The position numbers and the translations under genes were made by a program. From assembly GCF_004886325.1 (NCBI RefSeq), contig NZ_QXFN01000003.1, positions 620,001-684,000 on the forward strand: a DNA stretch of 64,000 nucleotides. The letters run 5' to 3'. Shown one piece after another: positions 26,831-35,156 of this stretch. The number at the start of each line of letters is the position of its first letter. Position 1 is the first letter of the stretch. This stretch comes from Cellulomonas telluris. Its GTDB lineage: Bacteria > Actinomycetota > Actinomycetes > Actinomycetales > Cellulomonadaceae. The notes below the pieces were generated by a model. It was not told where the DNA came from, ran no database searches, and worked only from the letters and a program-made list of their open reading frames with translations.

Positions 26831-28603
26831 TCAGCCCAGGGGGGCCTGCCAGGTCAGCAGCGCGCCCCGGCCGCTGGGCGCCGTGCCGAGCGTGAAGGTG
26901 CCGCCGTGGCGCCGCGCGCGCGAGGCGAGGTTGCCGGTGCCCGAGCTGCGGTCGCGCACGGCCGGCAGGCCGGCGCCGTCGTCCTCGACCTCGATCGCCA
27001 CGGAGCCGGTCGGCCCGCGCCCGCGGACCGCGACCCGCACGGCCACGGACGACGCGTGCGCGTGCCGGGCGGCGTTGGCCAGCCCCTCGCGCACGACGGC
27101 GACGACGTCGTCCGTCAGGTCGGCGTCGAGGCGCTCGTCGAGCAGGTCCTCCGCCTCGCCGTCGCCCGGTGCGAGCGGCGTGCCGTCGAGCGTGAGGACG
27201 AGCGACGGCGCGAAGCCGAGGCCGGTGCGCGCGAGGGAGGCCTCGCGCCGCAGCCGCTCGACGAGGGCGGTCGCGGCGTCGGGGTCGCGCAGCGCGTGCA
27301 CGATCTGCCGGATCTGCCGCACCGAGCTGTCGACGTTGTCGAGGGCCTCCTCGACGATGTCGGTCAGCTCGGTCGCGTCCACGCCGCGCGCGGCCCGCCG
27401 GCGCACCGTCTCCAGCTGCATGCCCGTCGCGAAGAGCTGCTGGATCGCGAGGTCGTGCAGGTCCCGCGCGATGCGCTCGCGCTCGTCGAGCAGCGCCGCG
27501 ACGTCCTGCGCGTGCCGCGCCTCGGCGAGCACGTACGCCAGCGCCGCCTGCGAGGCGAAGGACTCCGCGGTCGCGAGGTCGCTCTCGTCGAACGGGGTCG
27601 AGCCGATCTTCCGCAGCAGCACGAGCACGCCGACGCCGCGGCCGGAGGACTGCAGCGGTGCGTACATCGCCGGGCCGAAGGCGCGCATCTGCTCGACCTT
27701 GACGGTGCGGGACGCGCTCAGCGACGGCACGAGCAGACCCAGACCCTCCTCGAGGGCGGTCCAGGCGCGCCCGTCGCGGGGCATGACCAGGCCCGTGAGC
27801 TCGTCGGCGCGGTACCCGTCGGCGAGCTCGACGAACAGCTCGCCGCCGAGCCCGGGCAGGGCGAGGGCAGCCGTGTCGGCGTTGGCGACCTGGCGCGCCG
27901 TGCGGGCGATGTGCGCGAGCGCGTCCTCCTCGTCGACGCCCTCGAGCAGCATGGTGGTGATGTCCTGGCCCGCGCGCAGCCAGTGCTCCCGTCGCTCGGC
28001 GTCGGCGTACAGCCGCGCGTTCGCGACGGCGACGCCGGCGGCCGCGGCGAGGGCCACGACCATCTCCTCGTCGCGCGCGTCGAACGGCCCGCCGTCCTTC
28101 TCGGACAGGTAGAGCTGGCCGTACACCTGCTCGCCGACCTTGACGGACGCCCCGAGGAACGAGCCCATCGGCGGGTGGTGCGCGGGCCACCCGCGGAACG
28201 CGGGGTGCTGCGTGAGGTCGTCGAGGCGCAGCGCCCCCTCGACGGGGATCTGCCCGAGCACGCCCTGCGCGTGCGGCGGGTGGTCGAGCATGCGCGCGAC
28301 CGCGGTCGGCACGCCGGTGTAGACGAACGTCGTGGACCGGCCGCCCTCGTCGAGGACGTTGATCGCGCCGTAGCGGGCGTGCGTGAGCTCGGCGCTCACC
28401 TGGACGAACCGGTCGAGCACGGCGGGCAGCTCGAGCTGCCCGGCGACGGCCAGGATCGCGTTGAGCAGGTCCGTCAGTGCGTCACCGGTCAGCGGCGAGG
28501 GCAGTGGGCTGACCTCGACCAGCTCGCCGGCGCGGAAGGGCGCACCGGTCGGCTGGGCCGGCGGCCGCGCGGCGCCCGGCGGCTCGACGTACCCGGCGCT
28601 CAC
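26831..28603 (-). CDS. devS: DosS/DevS-like GAF-GAF sensor histidine kinase
   Basis: Cytoplasmic sensor kinase of 590 residues: GAF-A about residues 60-200, GAF-B about 225-360, HisKA_3 from 375 with phospho-His383 in IARDLHDLAIQQLFATG, and a HATPase_c domain ending with the G-box region SGTGNLASRARRHGG. The H-box region and the GAF-A segment WPAHHPPMGSFLGASV closely match DosS/DosT of M. tuberculosis, where a His in that segment ligates heme; His142/His143 here are the candidates. The GTG start overlaps the cydC stop by four bases, so it is the last gene of the cyd operon. Oxygen, NO, CO or redox sensing is inferred from the family. Confidence 0.88.
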   Translation of the reverse strand: MSAGYVEPPGAARPPAQPTGAPFRAGELVEVSPLPSPLTGDALTDLLNAILAVAGQLELPAVLDRFVQVSAELTHARYGAINVLDEGGRSTTFVYTGVPTAVARMLDHPPHAQGVLGQIPVEGALRLDDLTQHPAFRGWPAHHPPMGSFLGASVKVGEQVYGQLYLSEKDGGPFDARDEEMVVALAAAAGVAVANARLYADAERREHWLRAGQDITTMLLEGVDEEDALAHIARTARQVANADTAALALPGLGGELFVELADGYRADELTGLVMPRDGRAWTALEEGLGLLVPSLSASRTVKVEQMRAFGPAMYAPLQSSGRGVGVLVLLRKIGSTPFDESDLATAESFASQAALAYVLAEARHAQDVAALLDERERIARDLHDLAIQQLFATGMQLETVRRRAARGVDATELTDIVEEALDNVDSSVRQIRQIVHALRDPDAATALVERLRREASLARTGLGFAPSLVLTLDGTPLAPGDGEAEDLLDERLDADLTDDVVAVVREGLANAARHAHASSVAVRVAVRGRGPTGSVAIEVEDDGAGLPAVRDRSSGTGNLASRARRHGGTFTLGTAPSGRGALLTWQAPLG

Positions 28604-30432
28604 GCGCCCACCTCGCGGGCGGGGCCGGCCGCCGGGACGACGGCCGGGACGGCCCGGACCGCGGCGCTCTGCTCGCTCTCCACCGCCTCACGGTAGCCGG
28701 GGACGTCACGCAGCAGCTCCGCGTGGGTGCCCCGCGCCGCGACTCGTCCGTCCTGCAGCCACAGGACCTCGTCGGCGGCGGCCAGCGTGGTGAGGCGGTG
28801 GGTCACGACGAGGACGCCGCGGGCGGCGCCGGCGCGGGTCGGCGGCAGGTGCCACAGCCGGTCGAGCAGCGCGTCGGCCGTCACCGGGTCGAGGTGCTCC
28901 GCCGGCTCGTCGACGAGGACGAGCGGGGCGTCGGCGACGAGGGCGCGCGCGAGGAGCAGGCGCCGGCGCTCGCCGCCGGACACGGTGCGTCCGTCGGGGC
29001 CGAGGACCGTCCCCAGGCCGTCGGGGAGCCCGGCGAGCCACGCGCCGAGGCCCGCGCGCTCGAGCGCCTCGCGCGCCTCGGCAGCGGTGAGGTCCCCGCG
29101 GGCGACCCGCAGGTTCTCGAGCACGCTGGTGCCGAACACGTGGGCGTCCTCGGTCGTGGCGACGGCCGCGGTCACGACCTGCGCGCGGGGGAGAGCGCCG
29201 AGGTCGCGCCCGTCGAGCCGCACCGCGCCGCCGGTGGGCGGCAGGAGTCCCGCGAGCGTGAGCAGCAGGGTGGTCTTGCCGGCGCCGCTGGGACCCGCGA
29301 CGGCGACGCGGCGCCCCGGGGCGAGCACGAGGTCCACGTCGTGCACCGCGGCGGCGCGGCCGGGCCACCCGCACGTCGCGCCCTCGGCACGCAGCTGCGG
29401 GCCCGGGACGGCGGCGTCGGTCGCCGGCTCGGGGGCGTGCGGCGCGGCGGGGCTCGTCCCCGGACCGGCCGCGTCCAGCAGGGCCAGGACCCGGGCGGCG
29501 GCGGCGCGCGAGCGCTGCACCTGGACGGCGGCGGCCGGCAGGACGGACGTCGCCTCGAACGCGGCGAGCGGCGTCAGCACGACCACGGCCAGCTCGACCG
29601 GGGCGAGCAGCCCGGCCCGCACGGCCGGCACGCCGCTGACGAGCGCGGCCACGACGGCGAGCCCGACGGCGAGCTGCCCGAGGGCGGCACTGACCGCGGC
29701 GGACGGCGCGCCGGCGTCCGCGGCGGCGGCGAGCCGGCGGTCGGCGTCGCGCAGGGCGGCGGTCTCCGCCTCGAGCCGCCCCGCGACGGCGAGCGGACCG
29801 GCGTCGTCCAGCACGCCGAGCGCGGTCGCGGTCATGTCGGCGCGTGCCTGCACGCCGCGCTCCTCGGCGCGCCGCGCCCCGCGGGCCGTCGCCCAGGGCG
29901 CGACGACGCCGGCGAGGACGAGGCACAGCGCGAGCGCGAGCCCGGCGGGCGGCCAGAACAGTGCCATGGCGACGCTGGTGCCCACCCCGAGCACCGCGGC
30001 GACGGCGGCCGGGAGCAGCCCGCGCACGACCACGTCGCCGACGGCGTCGACGTCCGCGCCGACGCGTGCGAGCAGGTCCCCCCGCCGCACGGCGAGCACC
30101 GCCTCCGGCCGGCCCGCCGCGAGCCGCGCGTACAGGGTCGTCCGCAGCGCGACCATGCCGCGCAGCGCGACGTCGTGCGAGACCAGGCGCTCGAGGTAGC
30201 GCAGCAGCCCGCGCCCGATGCCGAACGTGCGGACGGCGACGGTCGCGACGGACAGCGTGAGGACCGGCGGCATCTGCGACGCCCGGGCGATGAGCCACGC
30301 CGAGACCGCGGCGAGGGCGACCGCGCAGCCGAGGGCGAGCGTGCCGAGCAGCACGGCGAGCGCGACCCGGCGCGCGTCGACGTCGAGCAGGCGGACGGCC
30401 CGGCGCAGCGTGCCGCGGTCGGGCGCGCTCAC
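28600..30432 (-). CDS. cydC: Heterodimeric ABC exporter subunit CydC
   Basis: Half of the CydDC exporter, which exports thiols/reductant to the outer face of the membrane and is needed to assemble cytochrome bd. The 610-residue fused permease-ATPase has six hydrophobic segments in the first ~300 residues (first around AVSAWLIARASQMPP). Its nucleotide-binding domain has Walker A GPSGAGKTT, signature VSGGERRRLLLARAL, Walker B VLVDEPAEHLD and the H-loop VTHR. The GTG overlaps the cydD stop, and its own stop overlaps the DosS-like kinase start, so translation is coupled through cydD, cydC and the kinase. Confidence 0.94.
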   Translation of the reverse strand: MSAPDRGTLRRAVRLLDVDARRVALAVLLGTLALGCAVALAAVSAWLIARASQMPPVLTLSVATVAVRTFGIGRGLLRYLERLVSHDVALRGMVALRTTLYARLAAGRPEAVLAVRRGDLLARVGADVDAVGDVVVRGLLPAAVAAVLGVGTSVAMALFWPPAGLALALCLVLAGVVAPWATARGARRAEERGVQARADMTATALGVLDDAGPLAVAGRLEAETAALRDADRRLAAAADAGAPSAAVSAALGQLAVGLAVVAALVSGVPAVRAGLLAPVELAVVVLTPLAAFEATSVLPAAAVQVQRSRAAAARVLALLDAAGPGTSPAAPHAPEPATDAAVPGPQLRAEGATCGWPGRAAAVHDVDLVLAPGRRVAVAGPSGAGKTTLLLTLAGLLPPTGGAVRLDGRDLGALPRAQVVTAAVATTEDAHVFGTSVLENLRVARGDLTAAEAREALERAGLGAWLAGLPDGLGTVLGPDGRTVSGGERRRLLLARALVADAPLVLVDEPAEHLDPVTADALLDRLWHLPPTRAGAARGVLVVTHRLTTLAAADEVLWLQDGRVAARGTHAELLRDVPGYREAVESEQSAAVRAVPAVVPAAGPAREVGA

Positions 30433-32093
30433 GGGGCACCGACCGTGGCCGGGTCCGCGGCGGCCTGCACCGCGACCACGTCGTCGGCGAGCGCCACGAG
30501 GGAGGGGCGGTGGGCGACGAGCAGCACCGCGCTGCCGCGCGCGCGCAGGGCGTCCACGGTGTCCAGGACGACCCGCTCGCCCGCCGCGTCGAGGTGCGCG
30601 GTCGGCTCGTCGAGCACCACGAGGGACGTCGGGCGCAGCAGCGCGCGGGTGAGGGCGAGGCGCTGGCGCTGCCCCACGCTCAGCCCGGTGCCGCCGGCGC
30701 CGAGCACGGTGCCCCACCCGTCGGGCAGGGCCGCCACGACCGCGTCGAGCCCCGTGCGGGCGGCGGCACGGTCCCGGTCCGCGGGGTCGGGGGAGCCGAG
30801 CAGCGCGTCGAGGGTGCCGGGCTCGAGCACCGGGCGCTGCGGGAGCCACGTCACCTGCCGCCAGTACGTCCGCGGGTCCACGTCGGCCACGTCGACGCCC
30901 GTGGCGTCGGCGCCGACGAGCCGGACGGTGCCCGCGTCGGGCGGCAGCAGGCCGAGCAGGGCCTCGACCGCGGTCGTCTTGCCGGCGCCCGACGGCCCGA
31001 CGAGGGCGACCACGCGTCCCGGGCGCAGGGTCAGGTCGAGGGACGCCGGTGCCCAGCCGCCGCGTGCGCGGACCCCCAGGCCCCGCACGCGCACCTCGCC
31101 GCGCGCCAGGTCCGGGGCGGGGAGCGTGCCGGGCACGGGCAGCGGCGCCTCGAGGACGGCGAACGCGCGCTCGGCGGCCGCGACCCCGTCGGTCGACGCG
31201 TGGAACTGCGCACCGACCTGCCGCAGCGGCGCGTAGACCTCCGGGGCGAGCACGAGCACGGCCAGCCCCGTGACGAGGTCCAGGCCGCCGTGCACGAGGC
31301 GCAGCCCGACACCGACGGCGACGACCGCGACCGACAGCGTCGTGAGCAGCTCGAGCACCATGCCGGACAGGAACGCGATCCGCAGCGTCCCCGTCGTGGC
31401 CCGCCGGTGCGCGTCCCCGAGCGCCCGCACCCGCGCCTCCGGCCCGCGCTCGCGGCCGAACGCGCGCAGCGTCGGCAGCCCGGCGAGCAGGTCGAGCACC
31501 TGGGACCCCAGCCGCTCCATGGTCGCCAGGCCGCGCGCCGACCGGCCCTGCGTCATGACCCCGACGAGCCACATGAACACGGGCACGAGCGGGAGCGTGC
31601 CGACCAGTACGGCGAACGACACCCAGTCCAGGCCGAGGGCGACGAGCAGGGTCGCGGGCGTGAGCGTCGCGGCCAGGACGAGCTGCGGCAGGTACCGCAC
31701 GAAGTACGGCTCGAGCGCCTCGAGCCCCCGCGTGGCGAGCGTGACGACGCCCGCGGCGTCCTCGCCGGCACGCCGCGGCCCGGCGGCGGCCGCGTGCTCC
31801 ACCACCTGCTCGCGCAGCTCGGCGACCGCCCGCGTCGCGGCCCGGTGCGCGTACCGCTCCTGCACGCCGGCGACGAGCGCGCGCGCCACCACGACGGCGA
31901 GCAGCCCGGAGACGAGGGGTACGACGTCGGGCAGCGTGGCGCCGTCCGCCACGGCCGAGCCGAGGGCGTGGGCGAGCAGGAGCGCCTGCGTCACGACCAG
32001 CCCGCCCGTGGCGAGCCCGAGCCCGACCGTCAGGGCGAGGTAGCCGCGGGCGGACCGCGCGTAGCGCAGCAGGCGGGGGTCGAGCGGCTTCAC
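30429..32093 (-). CDS. cydD: Heterodimeric ABC exporter subunit CydD
   Basis: Partner of CydC in the exporter required for cytochrome bd maturation. The 554 residues comprise an N-terminal six-helix membrane domain (to about residue 310) and a nucleotide-binding domain with Walker A GPSGAGKTT, signature LSVGQRQRLALTRAL, Walker B LVVLDEPTAHLD and the H-loop VAHRP. The sequence LPLVPVFMWLVG in the membrane part is typical of CydD. The GTG start lies 25 bases after cydB, and its stop overlaps cydC. In many actinobacteria cydD and cydC are fused; here they are two genes. Confidence 0.94.
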   Translation of the reverse strand: MKPLDPRLLRYARSARGYLALTVGLGLATGGLVVTQALLLAHALGSAVADGATLPDVVPLVSGLLAVVVARALVAGVQERYAHRAATRAVAELREQVVEHAAAAGPRRAGEDAAGVVTLATRGLEALEPYFVRYLPQLVLAATLTPATLLVALGLDWVSFAVLVGTLPLVPVFMWLVGVMTQGRSARGLATMERLGSQVLDLLAGLPTLRAFGRERGPEARVRALGDAHRRATTGTLRIAFLSGMVLELLTTLSVAVVAVGVGLRLVHGGLDLVTGLAVLVLAPEVYAPLRQVGAQFHASTDGVAAAERAFAVLEAPLPVPGTLPAPDLARGEVRVRGLGVRARGGWAPASLDLTLRPGRVVALVGPSGAGKTTAVEALLGLLPPDAGTVRLVGADATGVDVADVDPRTYWRQVTWLPQRPVLEPGTLDALLGSPDPADRDRAAARTGLDAVVAALPDGWGTVLGAGGTGLSVGQRQRLALTRALLRPTSLVVLDEPTAHLDAAGERVVLDTVDALRARGSAVLLVAHRPSLVALADDVVAVQAAADPATVGAP

Positions 32094-32118
32094 GGGCGGG
32101 CGCCCGTCACGGTCCTCG

Positions 32119-33165
32119 TCACGACCGCGAGGTGACGCGGGCGAACGTCAGGCCCGTCGCCTCCGGGATGTGCTCGAGCGTCAGGCGCTTGCGGAACACC
32201 CAGTAGGTCCAGCCCTGGTAGAGCAGCACGAGCGGGGTGAGGACCGCGGCGACCCACGTCATGACGGTGAGCGTGTAGTCGGTGGAGGACGCGTTCTCGA
32301 CGGTGAGGGAGTTCGCGGGGTCGAGCGCGGGCATGACCGCGGGGAACATGGAGCCGAAGATCAGCACGACGGCCGCGACGATCGCGACGGCCGACGCCGT
32401 GAAGGCCACCCCCTCCCGCCGCGCGCGGGTCGCCCGCACGACCGTCAGCAGCGCCGCCGCGGCGACGAGCACCGCGGCCCACGTCCACGCGACGGAGTAC
32501 GCGAGCTGCGCCCACACCGCCCACGTGCCGGCGGCGACGAGCGTGACCACGGAGCTGCGCGACGCGAACGTCGCGGCCCGCTCGCGCATGTCGCCGTCGA
32601 CCTTCATGGCGAGGAACACCGCGCCGTGCGTGAGGAACAGGCTGAGCGTGACGAGCCCGCCGAGCAGCGCGAACGGCGACAGCAGGGCGAGGAACCCGCC
32701 GACGTACTGGTGGTCCGCGTCGAGCTCGACGCCGCGCACGAGGTTCGCGAACGCCACGCCCCACAGCAGCGACGGCACGAACGAGCCGACCATGAGGGCC
32801 CGGTCCGCCCACGCGCGCCAGCGGTCGTCGTCGATCTTGCCGCGCCACTCGAATGCCACGACCCGCACGATGAGCGCGAGCAGGATGAGGAACAGCGGCA
32901 GGTAGAACCCGGAGAACAGCGTCGCGTACCACTCGGGGAACGCGGCGAACGTCGCGCCGCCGGCCGTGAGCAGCCACACCTCGTTGCCGTCCCAGACGGG
33001 GCCGACGGTGTTGATGAGCAGGCGCCGCTCCTTCTCGCGCCGTGCGCGGTCCCCGCGGGGGAGGACGGCCAGCAGCATGCCGACGCCGAAGTCGAAGCCC
33101 TCGAGCACGAGGTAGCCGGTCCACAGGACCGCGATGAGGAGGAACCAGATGACGGGGAGGTCCAC
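32119..33165 (-). CDS. cydB: Cytochrome bd ubiquinol/menaquinol oxidase subunit II
   Basis: Integral membrane subunit of cytochrome bd oxidase, the high-affinity terminal oxidase. The 348-residue length and eight to nine hydrophobic segments fit the family. Signature stretches are the N-terminal FLLIAVLWTGYLVLEGFDFG region (residues 8-27), GPVWDGNEVWLLTAGG and the C-terminal LYQGWTYWVFRKRL. The GTG start lies ten bases after the cydA stop. The structural genes come first in the operon and the exporter genes after them. Confidence 0.96.
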   Translation of the reverse strand: MDLPVIWFLLIAVLWTGYLVLEGFDFGVGMLLAVLPRGDRARREKERRLLINTVGPVWDGNEVWLLTAGGATFAAFPEWYATLFSGFYLPLFLILLALIVRVVAFEWRGKIDDDRWRAWADRALMVGSFVPSLLWGVAFANLVRGVELDADHQYVGGFLALLSPFALLGGLVTLSLFLTHGAVFLAMKVDGDMRERAATFASRSSVVTLVAAGTWAVWAQLAYSVAWTWAAVLVAAAALLTVVRATRARREGVAFTASAVAIVAAVVLIFGSMFPAVMPALDPANSLTVENASSTDYTLTVMTWVAAVLTPLVLLYQGWTYWVFRKRLTLEHIPEATGLTFARVTSRS

Positions 33166-33175
33166 GGCGGTCTCC

Positions 33176-34702
33176 TCAGTAGGCGAAGGACAGCGGACGG
33201 GTGGTGCCGTCGGCGTCGTCGTCGGCGGGCGGGGCGGCCTCGGGGCTCGGGTCGCGCTCGGTGTCCGCGACGCCCTCGACGGCGTACCGCCGCATGAGCC
33301 GGAACCACACGACCATGAGCACGCCGTACAGGAGCGTGAAGCCGACCATCGAGAAGACCACCATCCCGGGGCTGACGACCTCGCTGACGCCGCGGGCGGT
33401 GAGCAGCCACACGCCGTCGACGCCCGAGGCGTCGGGGTTGGGTGCGACGATCCACGGCTGACGGCCCATCTCGGTGAAGACCCAGCCGAACGCGGACGCG
33501 AGGAACGGGGTCGGGATCGCGGCGAGGCCCAGCGTGGCGAACCACGGCCGGTCGGTCACGGAGCCCTTGCGCCGCAGCAGCCACAGGGCGGCGAGGGCGA
33601 GCGCCGCGGACCCGGCGCCGAGGCCGATCATGAGCCGGAAGGACCAGTACGTGACCGCGAGGTTCGGGTAGAAGCGGGTGTCCTCGTCGAAGGTCGGCGG
33701 GACGCCGTTCTCCTCCTCCCAGTCGCTGATCCACCGGGCGTAGTGCTCCTGCAGCTCCTCGACCCCGCGGATGGGGGCGCTGAAGTCGCCGGTCGCCAGG
33801 TAGGACGTCACGCCGGGCAGCTCGACGAGGTGGCGCACGCCCGCGCAGTCGTTCGTCAGGTCGCCGATCGCCAGGATCGAGAAGGGCGCCCCGTCCTGGG
33901 ACTCGCACAGCCCCTCCGCGGCGGCCATCTTGGCGGGCTGCTGCTGGAACATGAGCTTGGCCTGCCAGTCGCCGCTGACGGCGACGCCGGCCCCGGAGAC
34001 GAGCATCGTGACGAGGCCGAGGACGACCGCCGGGCGGTAGACGTCCCGGGCCTTGTCGGCCTGGCCGGAGCGCGCGAGCCGGACCATCCACCACGCGGCG
34101 ATGCCCGCGACGAACGTGCCCGCCGTGAGGAACGCCGCGGCGACGGTGTGCGGGAACGCGGCGAGCACGGTGGGGTTGGTCAGGACCGCGACGACGTCGG
34201 TCATCTCCGCGCGGCCGGTCTCGAAGTTGAACGTCGTGCCGACCGGGTGCTGCATCCAGGAGTTGGCCGCGAGGATGAAGAAGGCCGACAGGGTCGTCGC
34301 GACCGCGACCGCCCAGATGCAGGCGAGGTGGATCCGCTTCGGCAGCTTGTCCCAGCCGAAGATCCACAGCCCGAGGAACGTCGACTCGACGAAGAACGCG
34401 GCGAGCGCCTCCATCGCCAGCGGCGCGCCGAACACGTCGCCGACGAACCGCGAGTACTCGGACCAGTTCATGCCGAACTGGAACTCCTGCACGATGCCGG
34501 TGGCGACGCCGATCGCGAAGTTGATGAGCAGGAGCTTGCCGAAGAACTTCGTCAGGCGCAGCCACCGCTCGTTGCCGGTGCGCACCCACGCGGTCTGCAT
34601 GATCGCCACGAGCGGCGACAGCCCGATCGTCAGCGGGACGAAGACGAAGTGGTAGACGGTCGTGATGCCGAACTGCCAGCGGGCCAGGTCGAGGGCGTCC
34701 AC
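33176..34702 (-). CDS. cydA: Cytochrome bd oxidase subunit I
   Basis: Heme-bearing subunit of cytochrome bd, which oxidises menaquinol and reduces oxygen. The 508-residue protein starts with LARWQFGITTVYHFVFVP, where His18 corresponds to the high-spin heme ligand. Conserved stretches FGMNWSEYSRFVGDVFG, the second heme-ligand region FPHTVAAAFLTAG and the third-ligand region FTEMGRQPW are present. The C-terminus is a hydrophilic Asp/Glu-rich tail. First gene of cydA-cydB-cydD-cydC-kinase. The GTG start is about 60 bases downstream of a predicted promoter that carries a DosR-like palindrome. Confidence 0.97.
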   Translation of the reverse strand: MDALDLARWQFGITTVYHFVFVPLTIGLSPLVAIMQTAWVRTGNERWLRLTKFFGKLLLINFAIGVATGIVQEFQFGMNWSEYSRFVGDVFGAPLAMEALAAFFVESTFLGLWIFGWDKLPKRIHLACIWAVAVATTLSAFFILAANSWMQHPVGTTFNFETGRAEMTDVVAVLTNPTVLAAFPHTVAAAFLTAGTFVAGIAAWWMVRLARSGQADKARDVYRPAVVLGLVTMLVSGAGVAVSGDWQAKLMFQQQPAKMAAAEGLCESQDGAPFSILAIGDLTNDCAGVRHLVELPGVTSYLATGDFSAPIRGVEELQEHYARWISDWEEENGVPPTFDEDTRFYPNLAVTYWSFRLMIGLGAGSAALALAALWLLRRKGSVTDRPWFATLGLAAIPTPFLASAFGWVFTEMGRQPWIVAPNPDASGVDGVWLLTARGVSEVVSPGMVVFSMVGFTLLYGVLMVVWFRLMRRYAVEGVADTERDPSPEAAPPADDDADGTTRPLSFAY

Positions 34703-34771
34703 TCAGGTCTCCGACGGTACGAGGGGGGCGGCTCGGCCGAGGCGAGCGGGCGGGGTCCACCGCCTGGCTCG

Positions 34772-34814
34772 ACCGTAGGAAGGGGGGTCGTGCGGGACGG
34801 GGGACCAAGGTCCC
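34772..34814 (-). promoter_or_regulatory. Predicted cydA promoter with a DosR-like binding box
   Basis: The palindrome GGGACC-AA-GGTCCC (34801-34814) matches the core of the mycobacterial DosR box (two GGGAC/GTCCC half-sites around two A/T bases), with CTC and CCC flanks on the minus strand. On the same strand TACGGT (34772-34777) is a -10-like element. If transcription starts about seven bases beyond it, the box centre lies near -42.5, the position used by DosR as a class II activator. There is no good -35, as expected for an activator-dependent promoter. Confidence 0.55.
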
Positions 34815-35156
34815 GAGTTCTGACACGGCGTCGTCACGTGGGCGGACGCGCCGCGCGTGGTCCCGCGGAGGCGTCCGCGGCCCGCTGTGCGATACTCGTC
34901 CCGGTCCTGGCGCCACACCGCCGGGTCCGAACGGCCTCGCCGCACCGGCGGTCCGTGCAGCCTCACCGCCGCCCTCCTCGGGGCCGCTCCGATGCGGAGC
35001 CCCGAGACGGCCCGGCGGGCGATGGCGCCGGACGCCCGCGCGGCGGCCGCGACCGACGACTTCCGTCGCCGAGCCGGGTCTTCCGGGGGAGCGACGACGA
35101 CCGCCCGGGGGCGCACGACGTGTGGACGGGGCCCCCGGTACACAGGAGCACCCCGC
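34815..35156 (+). other. Divergent intergenic region and probable RNase E leader
   Basis: This part of the 454-base cydA-rne gap contains no recognisable gene. An extended -10-like GATACT preceded by TGC lies at 34891-34896 on the plus strand, which would give an rne leader of about 250 bases. Long leaders are known for autoregulated RNase E mRNAs in other bacteria, but the structure here was not worked out. A GGAG ribosome-binding site occurs about ten bases before the rne GTG. Confidence 0.3.

Noticed and set aside
34703-35156. Rex-type operator near cydA
   Set aside because: No TTGTGAA-N4-TTCACAA-like sequence is present; the only strong palindrome is the DosR-like box.
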